The notes beneath the pieces were generated by a model. The model searched no databases. It saw nothing but the letters and a program-made list of their open reading frames with translations, and was not told the DNA's origin. A DNA stretch of 64,000 nt from G965240465 sp965249525 (GTDB taxonomy: Bacteria > SAR324 > JACQKK01), in contig OZ252237.1 in the NCBI GenBank assembly GCA_965249525.1, positions 434,001 through 498,000 on the forward strand. Reading direction: 5' to 3'. Below, in pieces: positions 34,803 through 42,773 of this stretch; positions within the stretch are counted from its first letter, which is position 1; the number at the start of each line of letters is the position of its first letter. Made by a program: the position numbers and the translations under genes.

Positions 34803-35621
34803 ATGGGCATTCGCAGATACAATCCCACCTCCCCCGGCCGCAGAGGCATGAGTGGCTATACCTTCAGTGAGTTGACCACTAGCGAACCTTATAAACCGTT
34901 GCTAGCCCCGCTGCATAAAAAAGGGGGTCGCAACAACACCGGTCGCATCACCACCCGCCACCGCGGTGGCGGACACAAACGCCGTTACCGCATTATTGAC
35001 TTTAAGCGCAATAAATTCGGGGTGCCAGCAAAGGTACTCACCATTGAGTATGATCCCAATCGTTCAGCACGCATTGCGCTGGTAGGATATGCCGATGGCG
35101 ACAAGCGCTATATTTTGCATCCCAAAGGACTGGCTGTGGGAGAGGAGATTTCCTCCGGCGAGAAAGCAGAGATTCGCATAGGCAATGCGCTGCCGCTGAG
35201 TAACATTCCCATGGGCTCGGTGGTGCACAATGTGGAAATGAAGCCAGGCAAGGGGGGGCAACTGGCGCGCGGTGCCGGAACCTCGGTGGTATTAACCGCA
35301 AAGGATGAAAAATATGCCCAAGTACGCCTGCGTTCTGGAGAAATTCGCAAGGTGCTTTTGCGCTGTCTGGCTACCATGGGGGAGGTGGGCAATGAAGAAC
35401 ATGCCAACATCAATCTAGGGAAGGCAGGGCGCAAGCGATGGCTGGGTATTCGTCCTACTGTACGGGGTGTGGCTATGAATCCGGTGGATCATCCTCATGG
35501 CGGTGGAGAGGGACGGACTTCTGGCGGTCGCCATCCGGTAACCCCCTGGGGGAAATCCACCAAGGGCATGCGCACCCGCAACAACAAACGCACCGATTCC
35601 ATGCGTATTCGCCGTCGTTAG
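34803..35621 (+). CDS. rplB: 50S ribosomal protein L2
   Basis: Core large-subunit protein needed for subunit joining and peptidyl transfer. Conserved parts include GRITTRHRGGGHKRRYR, PVDHPHGGGEGRTSGG with the key histidine, and a basic C-terminus. Length 272 residues is standard. It is followed not by rpsS but by the 1.4-kb inserted Panacea unit, after which the S10 block resumes. Confidence 0.98.
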   Translation: MGIRRYNPTSPGRRGMSGYTFSELTTSEPYKPLLAPLHKKGGRNNTGRITTRHRGGGHKRRYRIIDFKRNKFGVPAKVLTIEYDPNRSARIALVGYADGDKRYILHPKGLAVGEEISSGEKAEIRIGNALPLSNIPMGSVVHNVEMKPGKGGQLARGAGTSVVLTAKDEKYAQVRLRSGEIRKVLLRCLATMGEVGNEEHANINLGKAGRKRWLGIRPTVRGVAMNPVDHPHGGGEGRTSGGRHPVTPWGKSTKGMRTRNNKRTDSMRIRRR

Positions 35622-35704
35622 TGTTGATGACAGACCCCTTGGTGTGCTAACTTGGCTGCTGTCCCAGCAAATGTTGCCTCAAGCAATTTTTTGGAAAAAT
35701 ACGC

Positions 35705-35733
35705 TTAAATCCCCAAAAATAATCTGCTATAAT
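35705..35733 (+). promoter_or_regulatory. promoter of the Panacea two-gene unit
   Basis: A perfect TATAAT with an extended TGC -10 at 35725-35733 and a weak -35 (TTAAAT) 17 bases upstream. It lies after rplB, so the inserted pair can be expressed apart from the ribosomal genes. Confidence 0.6.
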
Positions 35734-35867
35734 AACAAAAATCAATAAGGAAGCGGGAATGTAAAATGGCATGCGCTAGAAAAGATTGATAGTCTGCTTA
35801 ATAGTATTGTTGGTAAGAGAGGACTTACAGGCAATATTTTATAATATGTTAATATAGGGAGGCTAAA

Positions 35868-36308
35868 ATGAGCGCATTACATCCTATTTCAGCTACAAAA
35901 TTCCTTTGTGAGACAGCAGACTGGAGGATTACCAATCTGAGGTTACAGAAGGTGTTATACATCGCCCACATGGTTTTCTTGGGGGAGGAAAATGAGCCAT
36001 TAGTTCTTGGTAATTTTGAAGCATGGGATTATGGGCCTGTTCACCCAGAAGTTTATCAAGAGGTAAAGTTTTTTGGAGATGACCCGATAAGAGATATTTT
36101 CCCTGATTTTCAGGAGGAAAATGCAGAAAAGGAAAAAAAATATATTAAGCAAGCGGTAAAAGAGCTAGGAGATTGCTCAACGGCTGATTTAGTTGGTATT
36201 ACGCATTGGAAAGGTGGTGCTTGGGCAAAGAACTATATTCCAGACGCAAGGGGAATAATTATTTCTAACGAGGATATTAAGGAAGAATATCGTGTCAGGA
36301 ACAAATGA
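35868..36308 (+). CDS. Panacea-domain (DUF4065/SocA-like) protein, probable antitoxin
   Basis: Carries the Panacea domain, the DUF4065 fold found in SocA and in antitoxins that neutralise many unrelated toxins. Marks are the N-terminal TNLRLQKVLYIAHM (the LQKLLY-type motif), FEAWDYGPVHPEVYQEV (the ExWxxGPV motif) and the later THWKGGAW. Length 146 residues is typical. An AGGGAGG ribosome site precedes the ATG. Codons are more AT-rich than in the flanking ribosomal genes, pointing to transfer. The last 17 bases overlap the next gene. Antitoxin role is inferred from the family and the two-gene layout. Confidence 0.85.
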   Translation: MSALHPISATKFLCETADWRITNLRLQKVLYIAHMVFLGEENEPLVLGNFEAWDYGPVHPEVYQEVKFFGDDPIRDIFPDFQEENAEKEKKYIKQAVKELGDCSTADLVGITHWKGGAWAKNYIPDARGIIISNEDIKEEYRVRNK

Positions 36309-36624
36309 TGATCAACCTCCTTACCAAAATATAAAATCCCATGAAAAAAGGGCGGATGATCAATTAAAAAAACTAGTAGGGACGCTGCAAAGGCAGCTTG
36401 CAAAAGAAAAAAACAACAAAAGATATGATCGTTTTATCTTTATTGTAGTTGGAATTATACTGCTAGATGTTTTCTTTTTTACGCAAGTAGTAGATGGTTT
36501 GGCAGCCCTTGGTATTGTTTTCCTTGAATTTCTTCTACTTGTTATATTGTCTAAGCGAATGGATTTAGGTTCAATCCGCAATCAGATACTTGAAGCAATC
36601 AAAGCGGTTCGCCCGCGGAAATGA
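36292..36624 (+). CDS. small two-helix membrane protein, candidate toxin partner of the Panacea protein
   Basis: Not recognised by family. The 110-residue product has a charged N-terminal half (residues 1-43, coiled-coil-like with KKLVGTLQRQLAKEKNNK), two hydrophobic helices at about 46-64 and 69-86 with a very short loop, and a basic tail. GTG start within the preceding gene, so the two are translationally coupled. A two-helix membrane protein next to a Panacea antitoxin fits a membrane-damaging toxin, but this is an inference. AT-rich like its partner. A hairpin and T-run follow the stop. Confidence 0.65.
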   Translation: MSGTNDDQPPYQNIKSHEKRADDQLKKLVGTLQRQLAKEKNNKRYDRFIFIVVGIILLDVFFFTQVVDGLAALGIVFLEFLLLVILSKRMDLGSIRNQILEAIKAVRPRK

Positions 36625-36660
36625 CCGATAGAAGCATTTGGAATATCGGTTAACATTTTT
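36624..36660 (+). terminator. intrinsic terminator after the Panacea unit
   Basis: ACCGATA and TATCGGT form a 7-bp stem around a 13-base loop, followed by TAACATTTTT. It directly follows the stop of the membrane protein gene and would isolate the pair from rpsS. Confidence 0.5.
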
Positions 36661-36778
36661 GGGGGGTCAAGCGTAAAATTTGCCAATTTTCTAGTTGCCA
36701 AGCAGGGGGCAATGTGGGTTATATTGAAAGGATGGCTTGTAGCAGGCTGAGAGATATCTTAGCCAGTCAAAAAAACCG

Positions 36779-36960
36779 GGCGAGAAAACAGGCAGAGAAA
36801 ACCAGGCAAATAACCAGGTAAGAAAACAGGCAGAGAAAACAGGCAAATAACCAGGTAAGAAACCAGGCAAATAACCAGGCAGAGAACAAACCTCGCAGAA
36901 GACCACGCAGAGAAAACAAGCAGAGAAAACCACATAGAGAACAAAGCACATAGAACAAAC
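36779..36960. repeat. degenerate repeat region between Panacea unit and rpsS
   Basis: Interleaved copies of AAAACAGGCAGAG and AAATAACCAGGT-type units fill most of the 374-base gap 36625-36998; CAGGCAAATAACCAGG occurs three times. Beyond the terminator at its left end I see no gene. Confidence 0.8.
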
Positions 36961-36998
36961 CGTCCTCAGACTTCTTCACCAGATATTGTGTTCATTAT

Positions 36999-37283
36999 AT
37001 GCCCAGATCATTGAAAAAAGGACCATTTGTAGATCAACACCTGCTGGCAAAAATTTTGCGGGCTAAGGAGATCAATGACCGCCGACCCATTCGCACCTGG
37101 TCGCGGCGTTCCATGGTCATCCCGGATTTTGTGGGTCTGAATTTGGCGGTGCATGATGGGCGCAAATTCGTACCTGTGTTCATTACCGAGAACATGGTGG
37201 GACACAAGCTGGGAGAATTTTCCCCCACACGCACCTATCGCGGTCATACCACCAAGTCTGATGCCCGTGCCCAACGACACTAA
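36999..37283 (+). CDS. rpsS: 30S ribosomal protein S19
   Basis: Head protein of the small subunit that contacts S13 and the A-site tRNA. Marks are PRSLKKGPFVDQHL, IRTWSRRSMVIPDFVG and the C-terminal GHKLGEFSPTRTYRGH. Length 94 residues. It resumes the S10 block after the inserted unit and must be reached by read-through or by a promoter in the repeat-filled gap. Confidence 0.98.
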   Translation: MPRSLKKGPFVDQHLLAKILRAKEINDRRPIRTWSRRSMVIPDFVGLNLAVHDGRKFVPVFITENMVGHKLGEFSPTRTYRGHTTKSDARAQRH

Positions 37284-37292
37284 AACCCCACC

Positions 37293-37871
37293 ATGAACAG
37301 CAAGACCCCCCCCAAAAAACCTGCTCCAGCAGCCAAACCAGCTAAAGTCAGCAAATCTGTTGCTCCCAAGACAGCAGCCGAACCAGCTAAAGTCAGCAAA
37401 TCTGCTGCTCCCAAGACAGCAGCCAAACCAGCTAAAGTCAGCAAATCTGTAGCTCCCAAGACAGCAGCCAAACCAGCTAAAGTCAGCAAATCCTTAACCC
37501 CCAAGGCAGCAACCCCCGCATCCAAAGCGGCTGCTGTCTCCTGGTACAGTGCCAAATTACGCAATGTCCGCATTCCCCCACGCAAAGCACGTTTGGTGGC
37601 AGGACTGATTCGCGGCAAGAATGTGGCACTGGCCTTGGGGATTTTGGACAATGTTACCAAGCGTGCTAGCCCAGCAGTGAAAGACTTGCTGAAATCGGCT
37701 ATTGCCAATGCCGAACAACGCAGCGACGGCAATGTCAACCTGGCAGAATTAAAGGTAAGACGCATATTTGTTGATCAAGGTCGCACCCTCAAACGCTGGC
37801 GCGCCAGAGCTTACGGACGCGCAGCACCCATTCGCAAGCGTTCTTGTCATATCACCTTAATGGTGGGCTAA
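37293..37871 (+). CDS. rplV: 50S ribosomal protein L22 with repetitive N-terminal extension
   Basis: Exit-tunnel protein of the large subunit. The family core starts near residue 83 (WYSAKLRNVRIPPRKARLV) and ends with the beta-loop hairpin KRWRARAYGRAAPIRKRSCH and ITLMVG. The first 75 residues are extra: an N-terminal PPKKPAPA stretch and four 15-residue repeats of AKPAKVSKSVAPKTA, giving 192 residues against about 110 normally. The extension resembles a histone-H1-like or RNA-binding tail. Start codon is fixed by the 9-base spacing from rpsS. Confidence 0.95.
   Translation: MNSKTPPKKPAPAAKPAKVSKSVAPKTAAEPAKVSKSAAPKTAAKPAKVSKSVAPKTAAKPAKVSKSLTPKAATPASKAAAVSWYSAKLRNVRIPPRKARLVAGLIRGKNVALALGILDNVTKRASPAVKDLLKSAIANAEQRSDGNVNLAELKVRRIFVDQGRTLKRWRARAYGRAAPIRKRSCHITLMVG
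37332..37511 (+). repeat. in-frame 45-bp repeat, 4 copies, inside rplV
   Basis: Four head-to-tail 45-bp units encode AKPAKVSKSVAPKTA. The first three are nearly identical at DNA level and the fourth has diverged, which suggests recent expansion from the 3' side. Confidence 0.9.
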
Positions 37872-37903
37872 CCCTGTAAACCACACACTCAAAGGCTTCT
37901 TCC

Positions 37904-38587
37904 ATGGGTCAAAAAGTACATCCTATAGGCCTGCGCTTAAACCTAACCAAAAGCTGGCAAAGCAATTGGTTTGCAGAGAGCAATTACGCCGAACTGCTGG
38001 ATGGAGATCTCAAGGTAGAAAAGTATATCCGCAAGCATCACAAACATGCAGGCATCTCCAAAGTAGAAACCGAACGGATAGCAGAGGAACTGACCGTGAA
38101 TATCTACGCATCTAGGCCAGGGATTTTAATCGGGCGCAAGGGAGAATCCGCAGATATGCTAAAGCAAAAATTGACCAACTTGGCAGGCTGCAGGGTGAAG
38201 GTGAATATCAAAGAAGTGCGCCGTCCAGAGATTGACGCCCAATTGGTGGCAGAAAACATTGCTGGTCAGTTGGAGCGTCGGGTGGCATTTCGTCGGGCGA
38301 TTCGCCGTACCTTGTCCAGTGCCATGCGTTTGAACATTCAGGGGTGCAAGATTATGGTAGCCGGTCGCCTCAATGGGGCGGAAATGTCACGTCGTGAGTG
38401 GGTGCGGGAGGGTCGGGTGCCTTTGCACACCTTGAAGGCGGAAATAGACTATGGTGCTGCGGAATCTGCCACCACTTTTGGTACTATCGGTGTAAAGGTC
38501 TGGATTTATAAAGGCGAAAACTACACCCAGCCGCGTCCTATGCAGCGACGTGGAGGCAGCGCCCCCCTACCTCCTAGAAACCCCTAG
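37904..38587 (+). CDS. rpsC: 30S ribosomal protein S3
   Basis: Small-subunit protein at the mRNA entry site. It opens with GQKVHPIGLRLNLTKSW, has the KH-domain loop RPGILIGRKGESAD and the C-terminal domain GRLNGAEMSRREWVREGRVP. Length 227 residues is standard. Last bases precede the rplP start by 19. Confidence 0.98.
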   Translation: MGQKVHPIGLRLNLTKSWQSNWFAESNYAELLDGDLKVEKYIRKHHKHAGISKVETERIAEELTVNIYASRPGILIGRKGESADMLKQKLTNLAGCRVKVNIKEVRRPEIDAQLVAENIAGQLERRVAFRRAIRRTLSSAMRLNIQGCKIMVAGRLNGAEMSRREWVREGRVPLHTLKAEIDYGAAESATTFGTIGVKVWIYKGENYTQPRPMQRRGGSAPLPPRNP

Positions 38588-38606
38588 CCAGCTGAGATTC
38601 ATTACC

Positions 38607-39014
38607 ATGTTGATGCCCAAACGCACCAAATTCCGCAAACAAATGAAAGGACGTCTGCGCGGTAAGGCGCAGCGCGGCAACAAATTGCACTTTGGTGCCT
38701 ATGGACTGCAAGCAGTAGAAGCCGGCATGATGACTGCCAGACAAATTGAAACCGTGCGCCGCACTCTGGCACGGCAAATCAAACGCAAAGGCAAAATATG
38801 GATCACCATTTTCCCCGATAAACCCATTACCCAGCGTCCAGCAGAAGTACGCATGGGCGGTGGTAAAGGTTCGGTAGATCACTGGGCTGCGCGCGTCAAG
38901 CCAGGGCGCGTACTATTTGAAATGGACGGAGTGGAAGAAGAAGTAGCCTTGGCTGCATTGCGGGCTGCTTGTTATAAACTGCCCTTTAGCTGTCATATAC
39001 TGCAAAGAAATTAA
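38607..39014 (+). CDS. rplP: 50S ribosomal protein L16
   Basis: Large-subunit protein near the A site. Recognised by MPKRTKFRKQMKGRLRG, FGAYGLQAVEAGMMTARQIE, FPDKPITQRPAEVRMGGGKG and a truncated-looking C-terminus. The start at 38607 or the ATG two codons later both fit; an upstream in-frame ATG inside rpsC is rejected. Length 135 residues is normal. Confidence 0.97.
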   Translation: MLMPKRTKFRKQMKGRLRGKAQRGNKLHFGAYGLQAVEAGMMTARQIETVRRTLARQIKRKGKIWITIFPDKPITQRPAEVRMGGGKGSVDHWAARVKPGRVLFEMDGVEEEVALAALRAACYKLPFSCHILQRN

Positions 39015-39022
39015 CCACAACC

Positions 39023-39238
39023 ATGGACAGCACCCAAAAACTCAGAGATATGTCGCTGGCAGACATCAACTCCCTGCTGGAAAAAAACCAGCATGAACTC
39101 TTTAAGGCACGTTGTGATAAATCCATCAGTCAGCAAACCGATACCAGCGTGCTGCCCAAACTGAAGCGCAATATCGCTCGCATCAAAACCTTGCTGAAAG
39201 AACAGGAACTCAAAGATGCCCAAGACTCCAAAAAATAA
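39023..39238 (+). CDS. rpmC: 50S ribosomal protein L29
   Basis: Small two-helix protein at the tunnel exit. The sequence has LRDMSLADINSLLEKNQHEL and LPKLKRNIARIKTLLKEQE, matching L29. Length 71 residues. Its 3' end overlaps the rpsQ start by 23 bases, an unusually long overlap that implies coupling. Confidence 0.93.
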   Translation: MDSTQKLRDMSLADINSLLEKNQHELFKARCDKSISQQTDTSVLPKLKRNIARIKTLLKEQELKDAQDSKK

Positions 39239-39530
39239 CACCCCCGCCCCAAGACCTCAGCACAAAACACGCCAAGGCTTGGTGGTGAGTGACCGCATGG
39301 ATAAATCCATCGTGGTACGGGTGGAGCGCACCATTGAGCACCCCCTCTATAAGAAAATCATTCGCCGCAGCAAGCGCTATCATGTACATGATGCCAGCAA
39401 CCAGTGCAAAATCGGCGATACGGTGAGCATTATGGAATGCCGTCCCTTGAGTCGCACCAAACGCTGGCGACTGCTGAAGATCTTGTCTTCTTCTGAAAGC
39501 ACCCGTCTTCCCGCCAAAGAGGCGTCATGA
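39216..39530 (+). CDS. rpsQ: 30S ribosomal protein S17
   Basis: Primary 16S rRNA-binding protein with an OB fold. Core marks are GLVVSDRMDKSIVVRVERT, HPLYKKIIRRSKRYHVHD and IGDTVSIMECRPLSRTKRW. At 104 residues it is about 20 longer than usual owing to a proline-rich N-terminus and a C-terminal tail. Stop overlaps the rplN ATG (ATGA). Confidence 0.97.
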   Translation: MPKTPKNNTPAPRPQHKTRQGLVVSDRMDKSIVVRVERTIEHPLYKKIIRRSKRYHVHDASNQCKIGDTVSIMECRPLSRTKRWRLLKILSSSESTRLPAKEAS

Positions 39531-39895
39531 TACAAGTACAAACCCGTCTAGAAGTAGCCGATAACACCGGGGCACGGATGCTGATGTGCATCAAAGTACT
39601 GGGTGGTTCCAAGCGGCGGTATGCTTCGCTGGGTGATGTGGTGGTGGCATCTGTGCGCAAGGCGGTTCCCAACAGCCGTATCAAGTCAGGCGAAGTGGTG
39701 CGTGCGGTGATTGTCCGCACCAAAAAACAAGTGGGACGCTTGGATGGATCGTATATCAAATTTGATGAAAACGCCGCTGTGCTGATTGACTCCAAACGCG
39801 AACCCATGGGCACCCGTATCTTTGGACCTGTTGCGCGTGAATTGCGCGCCAAACGCTTTATGAAAATTGTCTCATTGGCACCAGAAGTGCTTTAA
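39527..39895 (+). CDS. rplN: 50S ribosomal protein L14
   Basis: Large-subunit protein forming an inter-subunit bridge. Marks are MIQVQTRLEVADNTGARML, VRTKKQVGRLDGSYIKFDEN and GPVARELRAKRFMKIVSLAPEVL (in parts). Length 122 residues is exact for the family. Confidence 0.98.
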   Translation: MIQVQTRLEVADNTGARMLMCIKVLGGSKRRYASLGDVVVASVRKAVPNSRIKSGEVVRAVIVRTKKQVGRLDGSYIKFDENAAVLIDSKREPMGTRIFGPVARELRAKRFMKIVSLAPEVL

Positions 39896-39911
39896 TCTAA
39901 CCCCTTATTTT

Positions 39912-40175
39912 ATGACTGCCACCATGCCGAAACCAACACCACTCAAAAAGAGACCCTTCCATATTGGCGACCAGGTGGAAGTCATCTCTGGCAAATCCAA
40001 AGGTCAGAAGGGCAAAATTCAGCGCATTGATGTAAAACGACACAATGTGCTGATAGAAGGCGTGAATTTATGCAAAAAACACAGCAAACCACGCAATGAA
40101 GCCGAAAAAGGCGGTATCTTCTCTGTAGAAGCCCCGCTGCATATCTCCAATGTTAAAGTTTTGCGCAAAAACTGA
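39912..40175 (+). CDS. rplX: 50S ribosomal protein L24
   Basis: Assembly-initiator protein of the large subunit with a KOW motif (GDQVEVISGKSKGQKGKI). Further marks are VLIEGVNLCKKHSKP and IFSVEAPLHISNV. The ATG at 39912 is chosen; another at 39924 is equally good, and an earlier in-frame ATG inside rplN is rejected. 87 residues, slightly short at the C-terminus. Confidence 0.95.
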   Translation: MTATMPKPTPLKKRPFHIGDQVEVISGKSKGQKGKIQRIDVKRHNVLIEGVNLCKKHSKPRNEAEKGGIFSVEAPLHISNVKVLRKN

Positions 40176-40221
40176 TTCCCCGCTGGATGTTTTCTTAAAC
40201 CCTTGATTGCATATTCTTTTC

Positions 40222-40788
40222 ATGGCAGCAACCTCTCAAAACGGCAATTCCTCCAGATTGGCTAAAAAATACCTGGAGCAAGTGCTTCCAGCACTGCAAA
40301 AGGAATTTGATTATGCCAATATCAACCAAACCCCTGCCATGGTGAAGACAACCCTGAATGTGGGTGTAGGAGAAGCGGTACAAAATGTCAAAGTATTAGA
40401 GGCTGTTCGCTACGAAATAGAACGCATCACAGGACAGCATGCTGTTATCACCCGTGCAAAAAAATCCATTGCATCCTTCAAAGTCCGTGAAGGCATGCCG
40501 ATTGGCATGATGGTCACCCTGCGACGTTCGCGTATGTGGCACTTTTTAGACAAGTTGTTTAGCATTGTGCTGCCCCAAGTGCGCGACTTTAGAGGTGTTC
40601 GCAGAAGAAGCTTTGACGGCAACGGCAATTACACCATCGGCTTGCGAGAACAATTGGTGTTCCCTGAATTGGATTTTGATAATATTGAAAAGGTTCGCGG
40701 CATGAATATCACCCTGCACACCACCGCAGGCAGCGATGAAGAAGGCTTGCGTTTGTTAGAACTTTTAGGACTTCCCTTCCGAAAATAG
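40222..40788 (+). CDS. rplE: 50S ribosomal protein L5
   Basis: Binds 5S rRNA in the central protuberance. Recognised by VKTTLNVGVGEAVQN, the FKVREGMPIGMMVTLR block, PQVRDFRGVRRRSFDGNGNY and MNITLHTTAGSDEEGLRLL. The ATG at 40222 is preferred over a TTG five codons earlier. Length 188 residues. A 197-base gap with two separate repeats follows before rpsN. Confidence 0.97.
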   Translation: MAATSQNGNSSRLAKKYLEQVLPALQKEFDYANINQTPAMVKTTLNVGVGEAVQNVKVLEAVRYEIERITGQHAVITRAKKSIASFKVREGMPIGMMVTLRRSRMWHFLDKLFSIVLPQVRDFRGVRRRSFDGNGNYTIGLREQLVFPELDFDNIEKVRGMNITLHTTAGSDEEGLRLLELLGLPFRK

Positions 40789-40791
40789 TAC

Positions 40792-40847
40792 TGCCAAGAT
40801 AGTTTTGCCAAGACAGTTTTGCCAAGATAGTTTTACCAAGACAAGCA
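40792..40847. repeat. tandem repeat, 14-bp unit, 4 copies
   Basis: Copies of TGCCAAGAYAGTTT immediately after the rplE stop; the fourth is degenerate. Confidence 0.9.
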
Positions 40848-40909
40848 CCTTTCCCATTGCCATTTCTCTAAAACCACCGCATACTTTTAAATTATTGTTC
40901 CAAAAGCCT

Positions 40910-40964
40910 TGTTCTAAAACTGTTCTAAAACTGTTCTAAAATTGTTCTAAAATTGTTCTAAAAA
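40910..40964. repeat. tandem repeat, 11-bp unit, 5 copies
   Basis: Five copies of TGTTCTAAAAY just before rpsN, unrelated to the 14-bp repeat 60 bases upstream in the same gap. Confidence 0.92.
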
Positions 40965-40985
40965 ATTCAGCAAGAGAAATCCAGC

Positions 40986-41171
40986 ATGGCAAAAAAGAGT
41001 CTGATTGCCAAAGCACGCAGAGTCGCAAAATTCAGTTCACGCAGATACCATCGCTGCGGTCAGTGTGGCAGACCACGCAGCTACATGCGCAAATTTGGGG
41101 TTTGCCGTCTGTGTTTCCGTAAACTCGCCCTGCAAGGAAAACTGCCGGGTGTCACCAAATCCAGCTGGTGA
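40986..41171 (+). CDS. rpsN: 30S ribosomal protein S14, zinc type
   Basis: Head protein of the small subunit. This is the short zinc-binding form: 61 residues with CGQC and CRLC pairs in RRYHRCGQCGRPRSYMRKFG and VCRLCFRKLA, ending GKLPGVTKSSW. Gram-negative model organisms usually have the longer zinc-free form. Confidence 0.98.
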   Translation: MAKKSLIAKARRVAKFSSRRYHRCGQCGRPRSYMRKFGVCRLCFRKLALQGKLPGVTKSSW

Positions 41172-41190
41172 ACCTGCCTGCCGATTTCCC

Positions 41191-41232
41191 AGGTCTTTAT
41201 TTTGAGGTCTTTATTTTGAGGTCTTTATTTTG
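41191..41232. repeat. tandem repeat, 14-bp unit, 3 copies
   Basis: Three identical copies of AGGTCTTTATTTTG between rpsN and rpsH. Confidence 0.92.
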
Positions 41233-41247
41233 TAGGTATTTGTTTCC

Positions 41248-41649
41248 ATGACCATGAATGATCCCATCGCAGATTTTCTCACCCGCATCCGCAATGCCTT
41301 GCAGCGCAAGCATCCCCAGGTGAGTGCGCCTGCCTCCACCATCAAGGAGCAGCTTGCCCGTGTGTTAGAACGCGAAGGATTCATTCAAGGCTGGGAAAAC
41401 ACCAAGGACAAGCAACAACATCCCTGCATTCAACTCACCTTAAAATACAACGCACAGGGGGAAGGTGTCATTCGCGGGTTAAAGCGCATCAGCAAACCCG
41501 GCCTGCGACAACACCAAGGCTTTCGTGACTTAAAGCCGGTATTCAACGGGCAGGGCGTGGCCATTATCACCACCTCCCAAGGTCTTATGACCGATGCCGA
41601 ATGCCGCAGCCAAAAAACAGGCGGGGAAATTCTCTGTGAAGTCTGGTAA
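41248..41649 (+). CDS. rpsH: 30S ribosomal protein S8
   Basis: 16S rRNA-binding protein and, in E. coli, the repressor of the spc operon. Marks are DPIADFLTRIRNALQRKHP, the loop RISKPGLRQHQG and the C-terminal VAIITTSQGLMTDAECR. Length 133 residues. A second ATG two codons in is an alternative start. Confidence 0.97.
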   Translation: MTMNDPIADFLTRIRNALQRKHPQVSAPASTIKEQLARVLEREGFIQGWENTKDKQQHPCIQLTLKYNAQGEGVIRGLKRISKPGLRQHQGFRDLKPVFNGQGVAIITTSQGLMTDAECRSQKTGGEILCEVW

Positions 41650-41687
41650 GCTTTGTTTATTTATCTCCAGGTGTTTTTGTCCATACC

Positions 41688-42236
41688 ATGTCTAGATTAG
41701 GCAAAAAACCCATTCCACTGCCCTCAGGCGTAGAGGTGAAGCTTCTGCAAAACAAGGTGATAGTAAAAGGTCCAAAAGGAGAACAACACATGCAGCTGTC
41801 TGATCTGGTAGAACTAGAACTGAAGCCCAACGAACTCAACATACGCGCAGACTACCAAAACAATAAACGCGCACGTTGTATGATGGGAACCACACGTTCT
41901 GTTTTGTTCAATATGGTCACAGGAGTCTCCCAAGGCTTTACCCGCAAACTGCAGCTGACAGGGGTGGGCTATCGGGCAGCTGTGAGTGGTGCCAACTTGG
42001 AACTTAGTCTGGGGTTTTCTCATCCAGTGAAAATGTCTCTGCCCCAAGGGATTTCTGCCAAAGTAGAAAACAACAACCAAATTGTACTCTCAAGCCATGA
42101 TAAAGTCCTCTTAGGACGTTTCGCCTCGCAAATTCGCCAATGGAGACCCCCCGAACCCTATCTAGGAAAAGGCGTTAGCTACGAAGGTGAACGTATCCTG
42201 CGCAAAGCTGGTAAATCGGGCAGAAAAGCCTCTTAA
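41688..42236 (+). CDS. rplF: 50S ribosomal protein L6
   Basis: Large-subunit protein near the GTPase centre. It opens with SRLGKKPIPLPSGVEV, has VIVKGPKGEQHMQL and VTGVSQGFTRKLQLTGVGYR, and ends with the family signature PPEPYLGKGVSYEGERILRK. Length 182 residues. An 86-base gap precedes rplR. Confidence 0.97.
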   Translation: MSRLGKKPIPLPSGVEVKLLQNKVIVKGPKGEQHMQLSDLVELELKPNELNIRADYQNNKRARCMMGTTRSVLFNMVTGVSQGFTRKLQLTGVGYRAAVSGANLELSLGFSHPVKMSLPQGISAKVENNNQIVLSSHDKVLLGRFASQIRQWRPPEPYLGKGVSYEGERILRKAGKSGRKAS

Positions 42237-42322
42237 TGTTAACTGCCTCAATAGCTTGCTACTGGCATCACACCCCATTAATAACCCCACATCTTTTCCC
42301 TTGCTGCTTACAAGATATCGCT

Positions 42323-42694
42323 ATGGCACATGTACTCAACAAGACCCAACGGCGCAGCCGACGCAAATTTAGAATTCGCAAAAAAATAGCCGGTGTCAGC
42401 CAACGACCCCGTTTGAGTGTGTTTCGTTCACTGCAGCATATCTATGTACAAGCCATTGATGATACCCAAGGCAAAACCTTGGCTTCCGCTTCTACTGTGG
42501 ACAAAGAACTGCGCAGCTCCCTTGCCAAAAAAAGCGGCAACGCTCAGGCTGCCAACGTGGTGGGAGAAAGCATCGCCAAACGACTCAAAAAACTGGGAGT
42601 CTCCCAGGTGGTTTTTGATCGCAATGGCAATATTTATCACGGACGCATCAAGGTGCTGGCAGAGGCTGCACGCAAACAGGGGTTGCAGTTTTGA
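42323..42694 (+). CDS. rplR: 50S ribosomal protein L18
   Basis: Binds 5S rRNA. The ATG at 42323 is chosen; a longer in-frame reading back to rplF has no conserved residues. Marks are RRKFRIRKKIAGVSQRPRLS, VFRSLQHIYVQAIDD and FDRNGNIYHGRIKVLAEAAR. Length 123 residues is standard. Confidence 0.96.
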   Translation: MAHVLNKTQRRSRRKFRIRKKIAGVSQRPRLSVFRSLQHIYVQAIDDTQGKTLASASTVDKELRSSLAKKSGNAQAANVVGESIAKRLKKLGVSQVVFDRNGNIYHGRIKVLAEAARKQGLQF

Positions 42695-42773
42695 GCTACC
42701 ATCCCCCAAGCTTAGATGTCTGTCTATCCCCTGATGCTCATCTTTATTTCTATATTTCCAAGGTCAGTCTTCC

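Noticed and set aside
35757..35850. Small frame before the Panacea gene (WHALEKIDSLLNSIVGKRG)
   Set aside because: It lacks a start codon in frame; it may be the remnant of a lost gene but cannot be supported.
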